NCBI RefSeq assembly: GCF_002127655.1
Contig: NZ_NEHB01000005.1
Coordinates: 116,639 to 180,638, forward strand
DNA from: Janthinobacterium sp. GW456P
Lineage (GTDB): Bacteria > Pseudomonadota > Gammaproteobacteria > Burkholderiales > Burkholderiaceae_D
DNA length: 64,000 nt
Direction of reading: 5' to 3'
Shown: one piece after another, positions 8,729 through 17,806 of the stretch
How the letters are laid out: every line of letters starts with the position of its first letter
How positions within the stretch are numbered: the first letter of the stretch is position 1
Notes under the pieces: generated by a model
The model's input: only the letters and a program-made list of their open reading frames with translations
Told to the model about the DNA's origin: nothing
Databases searched by the model: none
Translations under genes and position numbers: made by a program

Positions 8729-10264
8729 ATGTTATTTAACTCTTACGTCTTCCTGTTCGCGTATCTGCCCATCACGGTGGCCGGTTTTTTCATCCTGGGA
8801 CGGCGCAGCGAATTATGGGCTGCCGCCTGGCTGGCGGCGGCGTCGCTGTTCTTCTACGCGTACTGGGATTACCGCTACCTGCCGCTGTTGCTGGGCTCCG
8901 TCGTCTTCAACTACGGCTGCGCGGCCTGGCTGGGCGCCAGCCCGCCGGCGCGCCGCAGGTGGATACTGACGGCCGCCATCGCCGCCAATCTCGGCCTGCT
9001 CGCCTACTATAAATATGCGGGATTCTTCTTTTCCAGCCTGGCGCAATTGCTGGAGCGGCCCATGCCCGCTTTGCACGTGATTCTGCCGGTCGGCATCTCA
9101 TTTTTCACGTTTACGCAGATTGCCTTCCTGGTCGACAGCTGCAAGGGCAAGGCGCAGGAAAGCCGCTTCGTCCACTATCTGCTCTTCGTCACCTACTTCC
9201 CGCACCTGATCGCCGGCCCCGTCCTGCACCACAAGGAAATGATGCCGCAGTTCGCCGACCGGCGCACCTTCCGCCTCTCGGCCGGCAATATCGCCATCGG
9301 CAGCACGATTTTCTTCATCGGCCTGGCCAAGAAGGTGCTGATCGCCGATAACATCGGCCCGTATGCGGCGCCGCTGTTCGACGGCGCGGCCGCGCCCTCG
9401 CTATTCATCGCCTGGGGCGGGGTGCTCGCCTACGCCTTCCAGCTGTACTTTGATTTTTCCGGCTATTCCGACATGGCCATCGGCTTGTCGCGATTATTCG
9501 GCGTGCGCCTGCCCCTGAATTTCGCTTCTCCGTACAAGGCCCGCACTATCGCGCAATTCTGGCGCCGCTGGCACATGACCCTGTCGCGCTTCCTGCGCGA
9601 TTACCTGTACATCCCGCTGGGCGGCAATCGTTGCGGCCCGCTGCGGCGCTATCTCAATCTGATGATCACCATGGTACTCGGTGGCCTGTGGCATGGCGCC
9701 GGCTGGAATTTCATCGTCTGGGGCGCGCTGCATGGCGCTTACCTGGCTATCCACAAGGCCTGGAGCACGGTGACGCGCAAGCTTCATTTGCCGTCCGATA
9801 CGCGCGTTGGCAATATCCTGGCGACGGTCCTCACTTTCATTGCCGTCTGCATTGCCTGGGTCTTCTTTCGCGCACCCGACATGGCAACCGCCCTGACAAT
9901 CATCGAAGGCATGACGGGCGGCTTCGGCCTGGACTTGCCCGATGCGCTGGCACCCCATTTGCTGCCGTTTCAGCCTGTGCTGGCCGCCATGGGCATGGGC
10001 TATTACCTGGGCGGCGGCACGGTGTTCATTGAAAGCTGGACGTGGATAGCGGTGGCAGCGCTGATCACCTTTGCCTTGCCGAATACGCAGCAGATCATGC
10101 GCCACTTTGATCCGGCGCTGGATTTTTCTGCCGGTGGGCGACACCCGCGCGCCTGGCCCACCTGGCGCGCCTCGCCTGCGTGGGCGGCCGGCATCGCCGT
10201 GCTCGCGCTGGCGAGCATGCTGGCCCTGAACCGGCCCGCTGAATTCCTGTATTTTCAATTCTAG
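8729..10264 (+). CDS. MBOAT-family membrane O-acyltransferase (AlgI/DltB-like)
   Basis: A 511-residue multi-pass membrane protein of the MBOAT family. Hydrophobic segments run through the whole length. The family block HMTLSRFLRDYLYIPLGGNR is followed by MITMVLGGLWHGAGWNFIVWG, with the essential His at residue 322. The DFSGYSDMAIG motif precedes it. Such proteins pass acyl groups across the inner membrane to a periplasmic acceptor, and they normally work with an SGNH-type partner; one is encoded 13 bases downstream. No polysaccharide synthesis genes are nearby, so the acceptor is unknown. The pair lies between prpF and prpE on the same strand. Confidence 0.9.
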   Translation: MLFNSYVFLFAYLPITVAGFFILGRRSELWAAAWLAAASLFFYAYWDYRYLPLLLGSVVFNYGCAAWLGASPPARRRWILTAAIAANLGLLAYYKYAGFFFSSLAQLLERPMPALHVILPVGISFFTFTQIAFLVDSCKGKAQESRFVHYLLFVTYFPHLIAGPVLHHKEMMPQFADRRTFRLSAGNIAIGSTIFFIGLAKKVLIADNIGPYAAPLFDGAAAPSLFIAWGGVLAYAFQLYFDFSGYSDMAIGLSRLFGVRLPLNFASPYKARTIAQFWRRWHMTLSRFLRDYLYIPLGGNRCGPLRRYLNLMITMVLGGLWHGAGWNFIVWGALHGAYLAIHKAWSTVTRKLHLPSDTRVGNILATVLTFIAVCIAWVFFRAPDMATALTIIEGMTGGFGLDLPDALAPHLLPFQPVLAAMGMGYYLGGGTVFIESWTWIAVAALITFALPNTQQIMRHFDPALDFSAGGRHPRAWPTWRASPAWAAGIAVLALASMLALNRPAEFLYFQF

Positions 10265-10277
10265 GGGAGCGCGGACC

Positions 10278-11504
10278 ATGACGGCACCTCCTTTCAAATC
10301 CTATCTGGCCGTACTGGCGCTGGTGCTGGCGGGGGGCGCCGTGCTGGTGGGCGCCTTCGTCGTGGTCGTCGACCCTTACGGCCTGTATGGCGTCGTCCAG
10401 CGCGATAATTTCAATGCCGTCAAGCCTGGCCTGAGCCGCTACCAGAACCAGATCAAGCAGGAACATGCGCTGCGCAGGCAGCCGCGCTTCATCATCCTTG
10501 GCAATTCGCGCGCGGAGATCGGTTTCGATCCGCGCGCCAGCGCCTTGTCGGCGCTGGGCGCCGGCTACAATCTGGCGATTCCGGGCACGGGCCTGGCGAC
10601 ATCCGCCAGCCAGTTTGCGCGACTGCGCCAGGCCGGCGTCCGGCCCCGCACGGTCATCGTGGGCATGGAATTCATCGATTTTCTCAATCCCGCCGTCGCA
10701 CCGTCCGCACGTCCGGCGCCAGCGGCGACCGCGCCGGCGCATGGCCGCGCCTTCTGGCGCTTCGATGCGCTCTTTTCGCTGGCCTCCGTCAGGGATGCGG
10801 TGCACACGCTGCGCATTCAGCACGACGATGAGGCGGCCACCTTGTCGGCCGATGGCTTCAATCCCTTGCTGGAGTACGGCGCCCATGCGCGCCGGGATGG
10901 CTACCACAAGATGTTCACGCAGCGGGCGCAGGAAAGCGCCGCCAACTTGCGCCGCAAATCGACGCGGGGGCTTGCCACCGAAGACTTTCAATTGCTGCGC
11001 ACCTTGTTGCTGGCGATGGCGGCCGCCGAGGCCGATATCAAGCTGGTGATTTATCCGTATCACGCGCAAATGCTGGCCATGTTCGAGGCTGCGGGGCTGT
11101 GGCCCCTGTTCGAAGTATGGAAAGCACAGCTGGTGCGGGAAATTGGCGCGGTCAAGGCGCGCTACCCGGACGCGCATATTTCCCTCACTGATTTCAGCGG
11201 CTATGGCGCATACAACTGCGAGCCGATACCCGCCGCCAATGAGCGCGGCACTGCCACTCGCTGGTACTGGGAGGCCGGACATTTCAAGAAGGCGCTGGGC
11301 GATATCGTGCTGCAGCGCGTGATGTCGCCGCAGGATATTGCGTCTGCCGATGGGCAATTTGGCATGCCGCTCGATGATGCCAGCCTCGAGGAAAACCGCG
11401 CGCGGATTGCGCGGGAACGCAGCAGTTGCGCGGCGGCGCAGCCGGCATTGTTTTCAAGGCAGCTGCTCGCCACACAGCATAGCCACACTGGAGGAAGCAG
11501 ATGA
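10278..11504 (+). CDS. SGNH/AlgJ-like membrane-anchored acyltransferase partner
   Basis: A 408-residue protein with an N-terminal membrane anchor (residues about 8-30) and a periplasmic domain. The block IILGNSRAEIGFDP resembles SGNH block I with the nucleophilic Ser. A late YWEAGHFKKALGD segment could carry the catalytic His. The combination with an upstream MBOAT gene matches AlgI-AlgJ/X-like acetylation pairs: the MBOAT exports the acyl group and this protein transfers it. A GGGAGCG lies 10 bases before the ATG. The substrate is unknown. prpE starts 60 bases downstream. Confidence 0.75.
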   Translation: MTAPPFKSYLAVLALVLAGGAVLVGAFVVVVDPYGLYGVVQRDNFNAVKPGLSRYQNQIKQEHALRRQPRFIILGNSRAEIGFDPRASALSALGAGYNLAIPGTGLATSASQFARLRQAGVRPRTVIVGMEFIDFLNPAVAPSARPAPAATAPAHGRAFWRFDALFSLASVRDAVHTLRIQHDDEAATLSADGFNPLLEYGAHARRDGYHKMFTQRAQESAANLRRKSTRGLATEDFQLLRTLLLAMAAAEADIKLVIYPYHAQMLAMFEAAGLWPLFEVWKAQLVREIGAVKARYPDAHISLTDFSGYGAYNCEPIPAANERGTATRWYWEAGHFKKALGDIVLQRVMSPQDIASADGQFGMPLDDASLEENRARIARERSSCAAAQPALFSRQLLATQHSHTGGSR

Positions 11505-11564
11505 ACAGATAAGCAGAACATGCACGAACAAAAAAACACAGATTGCACGCCTACTGGAGGAGAC

Positions 11565-13451
<1,887 letters not shown>

Positions 13452-13461
13452 GCGCCATGAC

Positions 13462-13497
13462 GAGAACGAAATTTATCAAACGATAAATTTCGTTCTC
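13462..13497. terminator. perfect 36-bp palindrome between prpE and the S24 repressor gene
   Basis: A perfect inverted repeat with 16-bp arms and a 4-base loop sits between two convergent genes and overlaps the repressor stop codon. As RNA it would form a very stable hairpin for either direction, but it lacks a T-run. Its central 20 bases (13470-13489) match the site at 14242-14261 upstream of the repressor with one difference, so it may also be a repressor operator. Confidence 0.7.
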
Positions 13498-14218
13498 AGA
13501 TCCGGTCGCTTTCCTTGCGCACGACCCGGCCCACGATCAGGCATTCATTGCCGCGGCACAGCTTGCGGTGGTATTTGCGCTGGTCGGGGTTGTCCGAGGT
13601 CAGCCACCACTCGCCGATATCGCGCGCCATGCGCTTGACCACCGGTTCGCCTTCATAGTTGATGGCAAACACGATGCCGTCGGCCGGCCGGTTGTCGGCC
13701 GTATTGATGATCACCACGTCGTCTTCGTACAGGGCCGGCTCCATGCTTTCGCCCTTGACCTTGATCGCCACCAGTTTTTCAGGGTGGTAGCCATTGCGGT
13801 CCACCCAGCTGCGCGGCACGCTGATGGTGCTGCCGTCGTGCGTTTCCGGTTCGATGGCAAAGCCCGTGATGCCGGCCGACAGGCGCAGCTTCACCTTGCG
13901 GATCGGGTAGAAGCGTTCATCCTCGCCATCATCCACCACCACCGGCCGTGCGCCGCCAAGCGCGGCCAGCGCATGCGCCGCCATGGCCGCCTGGTCGGGC
14001 GCCGCGCCCTGGTCGAAGTACATGCTGTCCAGCTGCAGGTCCGCTTCCAATTTGCGCGCGATCTTTTCGCTGAAGGCGCGCCCTTCGCGGTACGTGGGCG
14101 AGAGGATTTGCGAGATGCGCGCCTCGCTCCAGCCGCTGACGTCGGAGATTTTCTTGCGGGTGTTGTCGTAGTGCTCGCGGATCAGGGCCAGTAGGCGGTC
14201 GCGTCTGTATTGATACAT
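13496..14218 (-). CDS. S24-family self-cleaving phage-type repressor
   Basis: A 240-residue CI/LexA-like repressor. Residues 1-65 form a helix-turn-helix domain (KKISDVSGWSEARISQIL). Residues 105-236 are the S24 peptidase domain. The cleavage site is Ala115-Gly116 in LRLSAGITGF, the nucleophile Ser158 in KGESMEP and the base Lys195 in PVVKRMA. The 37-residue Ser-Lys spacing equals that of LexA. It should be destroyed through RecA during DNA damage and so de-repress the tail cluster. I chose the second of two close ATGs because GGAG lies 6 bases before it and directly abuts the first. Confidence 0.9.
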   Translation of the reverse strand: MYQYRRDRLLALIREHYDNTRKKISDVSGWSEARISQILSPTYREGRAFSEKIARKLEADLQLDSMYFDQGAAPDQAAMAAHALAALGGARPVVVDDGEDERFYPIRKVKLRLSAGITGFAIEPETHDGSTISVPRSWVDRNGYHPEKLVAIKVKGESMEPALYEDDVVIINTADNRPADGIVFAINYEGEPVVKRMARDIGEWWLTSDNPDQRKYHRKLCRGNECLIVGRVVRKESDRI

Positions 14219-14241
14219 ATTCATCTCCACATTAAACCTGA

Positions 14242-14299
14242 AATTTACCGTTTGATAAATTACCAAATGCTTGACTTTAACATTAGCGATTGATAAAGT
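14242..14299 (+). promoter_or_regulatory. operator/promoter region of the tailocin regulatory genes
   Basis: The imperfect palindrome at 14242-14261 (AATTTACCGTTTGATAAATT) lies just upstream of the repressor gene. A related half-site, CGATTGATAAAG, is at 14287-14298. It overlaps the -10 (TAAAGT, 14294-14299) of a rightward promoter whose -35 is TTGACT (14271-14276, 17-base spacing). Repressor bound there would block the rightward promoter. Operator identity is inferred from the repeat and position. Confidence 0.65.
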
Positions 14300-14367
14300 C
14301 TACTTGTTGCTTGTCGCAAACGCACTACAGCGTCTGCTGGCGGGCAGCACCACGGGAGGTCAGGCAG

Positions 14368-14781
14368 ATGTTGAACAGCAGTCAGTCGGTTGAAAGCAGG
14401 GCGGTGCCGCGGCAGGGGCGCCAGTTACAGGGACGCAGCAAGAAGTCGCAGCTGCATATCGCCCGCATCGCGCAGTACATCCGCGAGCAGGGCCAGGCCA
14501 GCGCGGCGCAGTTGTCCGCCTTGCTGGGACTCGACGCGGGTACCATGAGCCGCTATTTGCGCCACATGTGCGGCATGGGGCAGATCCACCTGGCGCAGCG
14601 CCATTGCACGGAGCCGGGCCGCCAGCGCCCCGCCCTGTACGCGCTGGGCGAGCAGGACGACGAGGTCGACGGCTGGGCCGAACTGCCGCCGCAGGTGCGC
14701 CGCACGGCCAGCTGGCCACGCGGTGCGGCGCGCCGCGATCCGCTGGTGGCGGCCCTGTTCGGGCCGGCGCGGGAAAACTAA
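14368..14781 (+). CDS. HTH (winged-helix-like) regulatory protein of the tailocin
   Basis: A 137-residue basic protein. Residues about 30-70 (LHIARIAQYIREQGQASAAQLSALLGLDAGTMSRYLRHMCGMGQIHL) read as a winged helix with a recognition helix at TMSRYLRHM. The C-terminal part is Arg-rich and less ordered. It is the first rightward gene after the repressor and lies behind the promoter at 14271-14299, so it may be an activator or early regulator of the tail genes. The ATG has GGGAGG 8 bases upstream; longer in-frame starts have none. Confidence 0.7.
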   Translation: MLNSSQSVESRAVPRQGRQLQGRSKKSQLHIARIAQYIREQGQASAAQLSALLGLDAGTMSRYLRHMCGMGQIHLAQRHCTEPGRQRPALYALGEQDDEVDGWAELPPQVRRTASWPRGAARRDPLVAALFGPAREN

Positions 14782-14806
14782 GACAAGTATCAACGAGGAG
14801 AAAATC

Positions 14807-15349
14807 ATGGGGTTTGCAGAAAAATTCATCGCATCGCTGTCGTCGCAGAACCTGCGCGACGATGCCGTCCACCACGACCTGGACGTGATCGCGGCGGCCG
14901 CGCTGGCCGGCGACATGGGCGCCTTGCTGTGCCGCGTCAAATACGCGGACGGCACCGTCAGCCGCCTGTTCGAAGGCAATGCCGGCAACCTGGCGCAGCT
15001 GCTGCGCGCCTGGACGGCCGCCGTGACGCAGAAGGGCCGCGCGCGGCGCTGGGTCAAGGCGCACACGGCCTGGGATGCGCAGGCGGCCAATACCTTGTAC
15101 CGCCGCGTGGCCGAGGCATCGCTCGCGCATTGGCTCGACAGCAAATGCAAGGTTTGCCACGGCACGGGCGTCGTCGCCGCCATGCAGGCCGGCGCGCCTG
15201 TCGTCTGCAAGGCTTGCCAGGGCAGCGGCGAAGCGGCGATCAGCTGCTCCGGCGGCTTCGAGCTCGAACGCATCAAGGACATGGTCAGCGAGCTGGAAGG
15301 CATCTTCCAGTCGCACGGCGCCCGCGCCATGCGCCGCCTGGGCCATTAA
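14807..15349 (+). CDS. zinc-finger protein, candidate Q-type antiterminator
   Basis: A 180-residue protein with two DnaJ-like knuckles, CKVCHGTG (Cys114/117) and CKACQGSG (Cys134/137), which together should bind one zinc. Phage Q-family antiterminators carry similar Cys pairs, and the position fits: it is the last regulatory gene, followed by a promoter and then two intrinsic terminators before the first tail gene. The N-terminal 110 residues are helical and give no further match. GAGGAG lies 7 bases before the ATG. The antiterminator role is inference; other zinc-binding phage regulators are possible. Confidence 0.6.
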   Translation: MGFAEKFIASLSSQNLRDDAVHHDLDVIAAAALAGDMGALLCRVKYADGTVSRLFEGNAGNLAQLLRAWTAAVTQKGRARRWVKAHTAWDAQAANTLYRRVAEASLAHWLDSKCKVCHGTGVVAAMQAGAPVVCKACQGSGEAAISCSGGFELERIKDMVSELEGIFQSHGARAMRRLGH

Positions 15350-15367
15350 ATAAGTTTTGCAATATGC

Positions 15368-15396
15368 CTGGCACTGAAAAAAAACGCCCCTACAAT
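15368..15396 (+). promoter_or_regulatory. candidate late promoter of the tail genes
   Basis: CTGGCA (15368-15373) and TACAAT (15391-15396) are 17 bases apart, directly after the Q-like gene. The transcript would have a leader of nearly 290 bases containing two terminator hairpins, the layout expected of a Q-controlled late promoter. Confidence 0.55.
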
Positions 15397-15580
15397 AGAG
15401 TCTCGTTCAGGCAGTAACAGCAGCGACAGCAACACCGCAGTACAGCAGGACCACATGCTTCTCCACTCGTAATAGACGCGCTCAAGGCGCGACACCGATA
15501 GGGGAAATCAGCGCAGCGAACGGCCTTCATGGCCACCATCGCCCATTCCATCCGGCACGGCCTCGCGCCGTCCGGACGCC

Positions 15581-15614
15581 AGCCCGCCGCCTCACCGCGC
15601 GGGCTTTTTATTTT
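15581..15614 (+). terminator. leader terminator 1 of the tail operon
   Basis: A hairpin with arms AGCCCG and CGGGCT, and extra GC pairing inside, is followed by TTTTATTTT. It lies in the untranslated leader ahead of the tail tube gene. Confidence 0.7.
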
Positions 15615-15639
15615 CCCGATACATGGCAGTTCCCCCCTC

Positions 15640-15666
15640 AAGACCGCACCTGTGGTCTTTTTTTTC
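15640..15666 (+). terminator. leader terminator 2 of the tail operon
   Basis: The arms AAGACC and GGTCTT enclose GCACCTGT, and the hairpin is followed directly by a run of Ts. It lies 22 bases before the tail tube ATG. With terminator 1 it would block expression unless RNA polymerase is modified. Confidence 0.7.
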
Positions 15667-15687
15667 ATCCCACGAAAGGTATTACTT

Positions 15688-16893
15688 ATGGCATCGACAG
15701 CAAACGGCATCGACAGCTTGATCGTTATCAGCAAACAAAGCGCCGAAGGCAGCAAGGCCGCTGCCGGCGGCGGCCAGATTTATCCCCGCGTCACGGCCAC
15801 CTTCGACACGGAAGCGGACAAATACGCGAGCGCCGAAATCGACGCCAGCCAGCAGCAGGGCGATACCCGCCTGGGCAATTTCCGCACCACGGGCGCCATC
15901 AAGGCCGAAGCGGCGTGCGGCACCTATGCGCCGCTGATGGCGGCGCTGCTGCGCCGCGACTTCACGGCCGGCGGCGTGGCTGCCGCGCAAACCACCATCG
16001 CGGCGGCCGCCTCCGGCCTGACGCGCAGCGCCGGTTCCTGGCTGGCGGAAGGCTTCCGCGCCGGCAGCGTGGTGCGCATCACGGGCATGACGGCACCGGC
16101 CGCCGCCAACAACGCGAAGAATTTCTTCGTCACGTCGGTGACGGCGACCAACCTGAATGGCCAGTTCATGGACGGTTCGGCCATGATCGTCAAGGCGGCC
16201 GGCGATTCGGTCGGCGTGGCGGCCGTGGGCAAGCGCAGCTTCACTCCCTTGAGCGGCCACACCACCGACTGGTTCACGGCCGAAGTGCAGGACCCGAAGA
16301 TCGGCGTGCACCGCAGCTTCGTCGACCAGCTGGTCAGCAAGATGGATATCGCCGTCCAGCCGAACGGCATCACCAGCCTGGACTTCACGCTGATGGGCAA
16401 GGCGGAAGGCCCGACCACGGCCGTGCCGTACTTCCCCACACCGCTGGCCGCGCCTGGCACCGGCAAATTCTCGGGCGCCACGGCGATGCTGTCCGTGAAC
16501 GGCATCCCGTCGCAGATCTGCACCGGCATGTCCGTCTCGCTCGACGGCCAGGTCAAGGTCGACCCCGTGATCGGTTCCAAATACGCCACGGCAGCCTCGC
16601 GCGGCAAGGTGATGGGCTCGGGCCAGTTCACGGTGCTGCTGCAGGACGCCACCTACCTCGACTACTTCAAGTCCGAGACGGAAATCCCGCTGGCCTACGC
16701 CATGGCATCGGGCACGGCGCCGGCAGCCGACGTGCTGGCATTGGCCATGGGCCGCATCAAGATCACCTCGGCCAAGATCGACGACGGCGAGAAAAACAAG
16801 ATCGTCACCTGCGCCTTCGACGTCCTGCGCTACAAGGGCGCCGATGCGCAGCATGAAGCGACCACCCTGACCATCCAGGACAGCGCGCTGTAA
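15688..16893 (+). CDS. phage tail tube protein
   Basis: A 401-residue major tail protein. It has the Phage_tube_2-like plan: an N-terminal strand region (ASTANGIDSLIVISKQ), the SVVRITGMTAPAAANNAKNFFVTSVTATNL domain, and a FTLMGK / SVSLDGQVKVDPVIGSK core repeated as two related beta domains, which suits a siphophage tube hexamer. The start is the ATG giving MASTANG, after GAAAGGT; the frame upstream runs through both leader terminators and is rejected. It is the first structural gene of the tailocin. Confidence 0.85.
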   Translation: MASTANGIDSLIVISKQSAEGSKAAAGGGQIYPRVTATFDTEADKYASAEIDASQQQGDTRLGNFRTTGAIKAEAACGTYAPLMAALLRRDFTAGGVAAAQTTIAAAASGLTRSAGSWLAEGFRAGSVVRITGMTAPAAANNAKNFFVTSVTATNLNGQFMDGSAMIVKAAGDSVGVAAVGKRSFTPLSGHTTDWFTAEVQDPKIGVHRSFVDQLVSKMDIAVQPNGITSLDFTLMGKAEGPTTAVPYFPTPLAAPGTGKFSGATAMLSVNGIPSQICTGMSVSLDGQVKVDPVIGSKYATAASRGKVMGSGQFTVLLQDATYLDYFKSETEIPLAYAMASGTAPAADVLALAMGRIKITSAKIDDGEKNKIVTCAFDVLRYKGADAQHEATTLTIQDSAL

Positions 16894-16912
16894 GCAGCTA
16901 GCGCCGGCACCG

Positions 16913-16937
16913 GGGCCGCCGTGATGGCGGCCCTTTT
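16913..16937 (+). terminator. terminator-like hairpin after the tail tube gene
   Basis: GGGCCGCC and GGCGGCCC pair across GTGAT, followed by TTTTACTTTTT. It lies between two genes of one operon, so it either trims expression after the abundant tube mRNA or requires antitermination. Confidence 0.75.
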
Positions 16938-16967
16938 ACTTTTTACTACATACAGAAAGCAGCACAC

Positions 16968-17411
16968 ATGAACAACGCACAAAAAATCCAGGCAGGCTTC
17001 GACATCGGCAATATCCACGCGCCTGCCACGCCCGTCACCTTCGACGTGCCCGTCATCTTCGACGCGGACGGCGAAGCGGTGGCCGGCCTGACCATCGTCG
17101 GCAAGAACAGCGAGCAGTACCGCCTGGCCAACAACGCCGTGCGTGCCGAAGGCTACAAGAAATCGGCGCGCCGCAAGACGGCCATCGACGCCTCCACCGA
17201 CGAAGGCGCGGAACTGCTGGTGCAAGCCATCGACGGCAACCAGAAACGCCTGGCGCTGGCCGTGGTCACGGGCTGGTACGGCTTCACCAGCAACGGCGCG
17301 CCCGTGCCGCTCGATGCTGCCTTGCTGGAAGCGGCCTTTGACAAATACCCGACCTGGCAGGAAAAAGTCACCACGGCGCTGGAAAACGAGTCGAATTTTT
17401 TGAAACTCTGA
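16968..17411 (+). CDS. tail assembly chaperone (G-like)
   Basis: A 147-residue acidic protein directly between tail tube and tape measure, the position of lambda G. It contains a beta segment (VTFDVPVIFDADGEAVAGLTIVGKNSEQYR) and a helical C-terminus. Near its end the codons run AAT TTT TTG, giving the slippery heptamer T TTT TTG (17396-17402). A -1 slip continues without a stop into the frame ending at 17755. This recreates the G/GT arrangement of siphophages. The unshifted product stops at TGA 17409-17411. Confidence 0.85.
   Translation: MNNAQKIQAGFDIGNIHAPATPVTFDVPVIFDADGEAVAGLTIVGKNSEQYRLANNAVRAEGYKKSARRKTAIDASTDEGAELLVQAIDGNQKRLALAVVTGWYGFTSNGAPVPLDAALLEAAFDKYPTWQEKVTTALENESNFLKL
17396..17402 (+). 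promoter_or_regulatory. programmed -1 frameshift site (T TTT TTG)
   Basis: The heptamer fits X XXY YYZ in the phase of the upstream chaperone gene, 7 bases before its stop. After slippage the next codon is GAA at 17402, and the new frame is open to 17755. The predicted fusion is about 262 residues, with 145 from the first frame. Confidence 0.8.
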
Positions 17412-17755
17412 CGGCCAGCCTGCTGCGCTACGCCGGGCACCAGTTCGAGCGCGGGGCGCGGGCGGCCGATGGTCACGCCAAGGGCGAGCATATCGATGCC
17501 GCCCGGCGCCATCCTTTGTTCCGCGCGCCGCCCGAAGAGGCAACGCCACCCATGCCGTTCGAGCTGGCCCACGTGTGGGAATGGTTCGCGCAATTGAACC
17601 GCAAGCGGCAGAACGGCATGGCCGTCAACCCCATCGCCAGCACGGAAATCCTCGCCTGGCAAGCGCGCCACGGCATCGCCATCGAGCCGTTCGAGCACCA
17701 GCTGCTGGACCAGCTCGACGCGCTGTTCCTGTCGCACCAGCATGCGGCGGGCTGA
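17402..17755 (+). CDS. tail assembly chaperone, frameshift extension (T part of GT)
   Basis: This frame is read only after a -1 slip at 17396-17402. It adds 117 residues: an N-terminal ETLTASLLRYAGHQFERGARAADGHAKG segment and a helical part (LAHVWEWFAQLNRKRQNGMAV...). There is no ribosome-binding site or good start codon near its beginning; the TTG at 17516 would discard the first third. In lambda the GT fusion binds the tape measure protein while G coats it. The same role is inferred here from position directly ahead of the tape measure gene. Confidence 0.8.
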   Translation, partial: ETLTASLLRYAGHQFERGARAADGHAKGEHIDAARRHPLFRAPPEEATPPMPFELAHVWEWFAQLNRKRQNGMAVNPIASTEILAWQARHGIAIEPFEHQLLDQLDALFLSHQHAAG

Positions 17756-17772
17756 CCCGCATTTTTCAACCC

Positions 17773-17794
17773 GGCCGCCATGCGCGGCCTTTTT
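17773..17794 (+). terminator. terminator-like hairpin before the tape measure gene
   Basis: GGCCGC and GCGGCC pair across CATGC and are followed by TTTTT. It sits 13 bases before the tape measure ATG and occupies the place where a ribosome-binding site would be expected. Confidence 0.65.
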
Positions 17795-17806
17795 AATGGG
17801 CCAGAC

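Noticed and set aside
17516-17755. Separate gene starting at TTG 17516
   Set aside because: There is no ribosome-binding site, and the frame is open back to the slippery heptamer. A frameshift extension explains it better.
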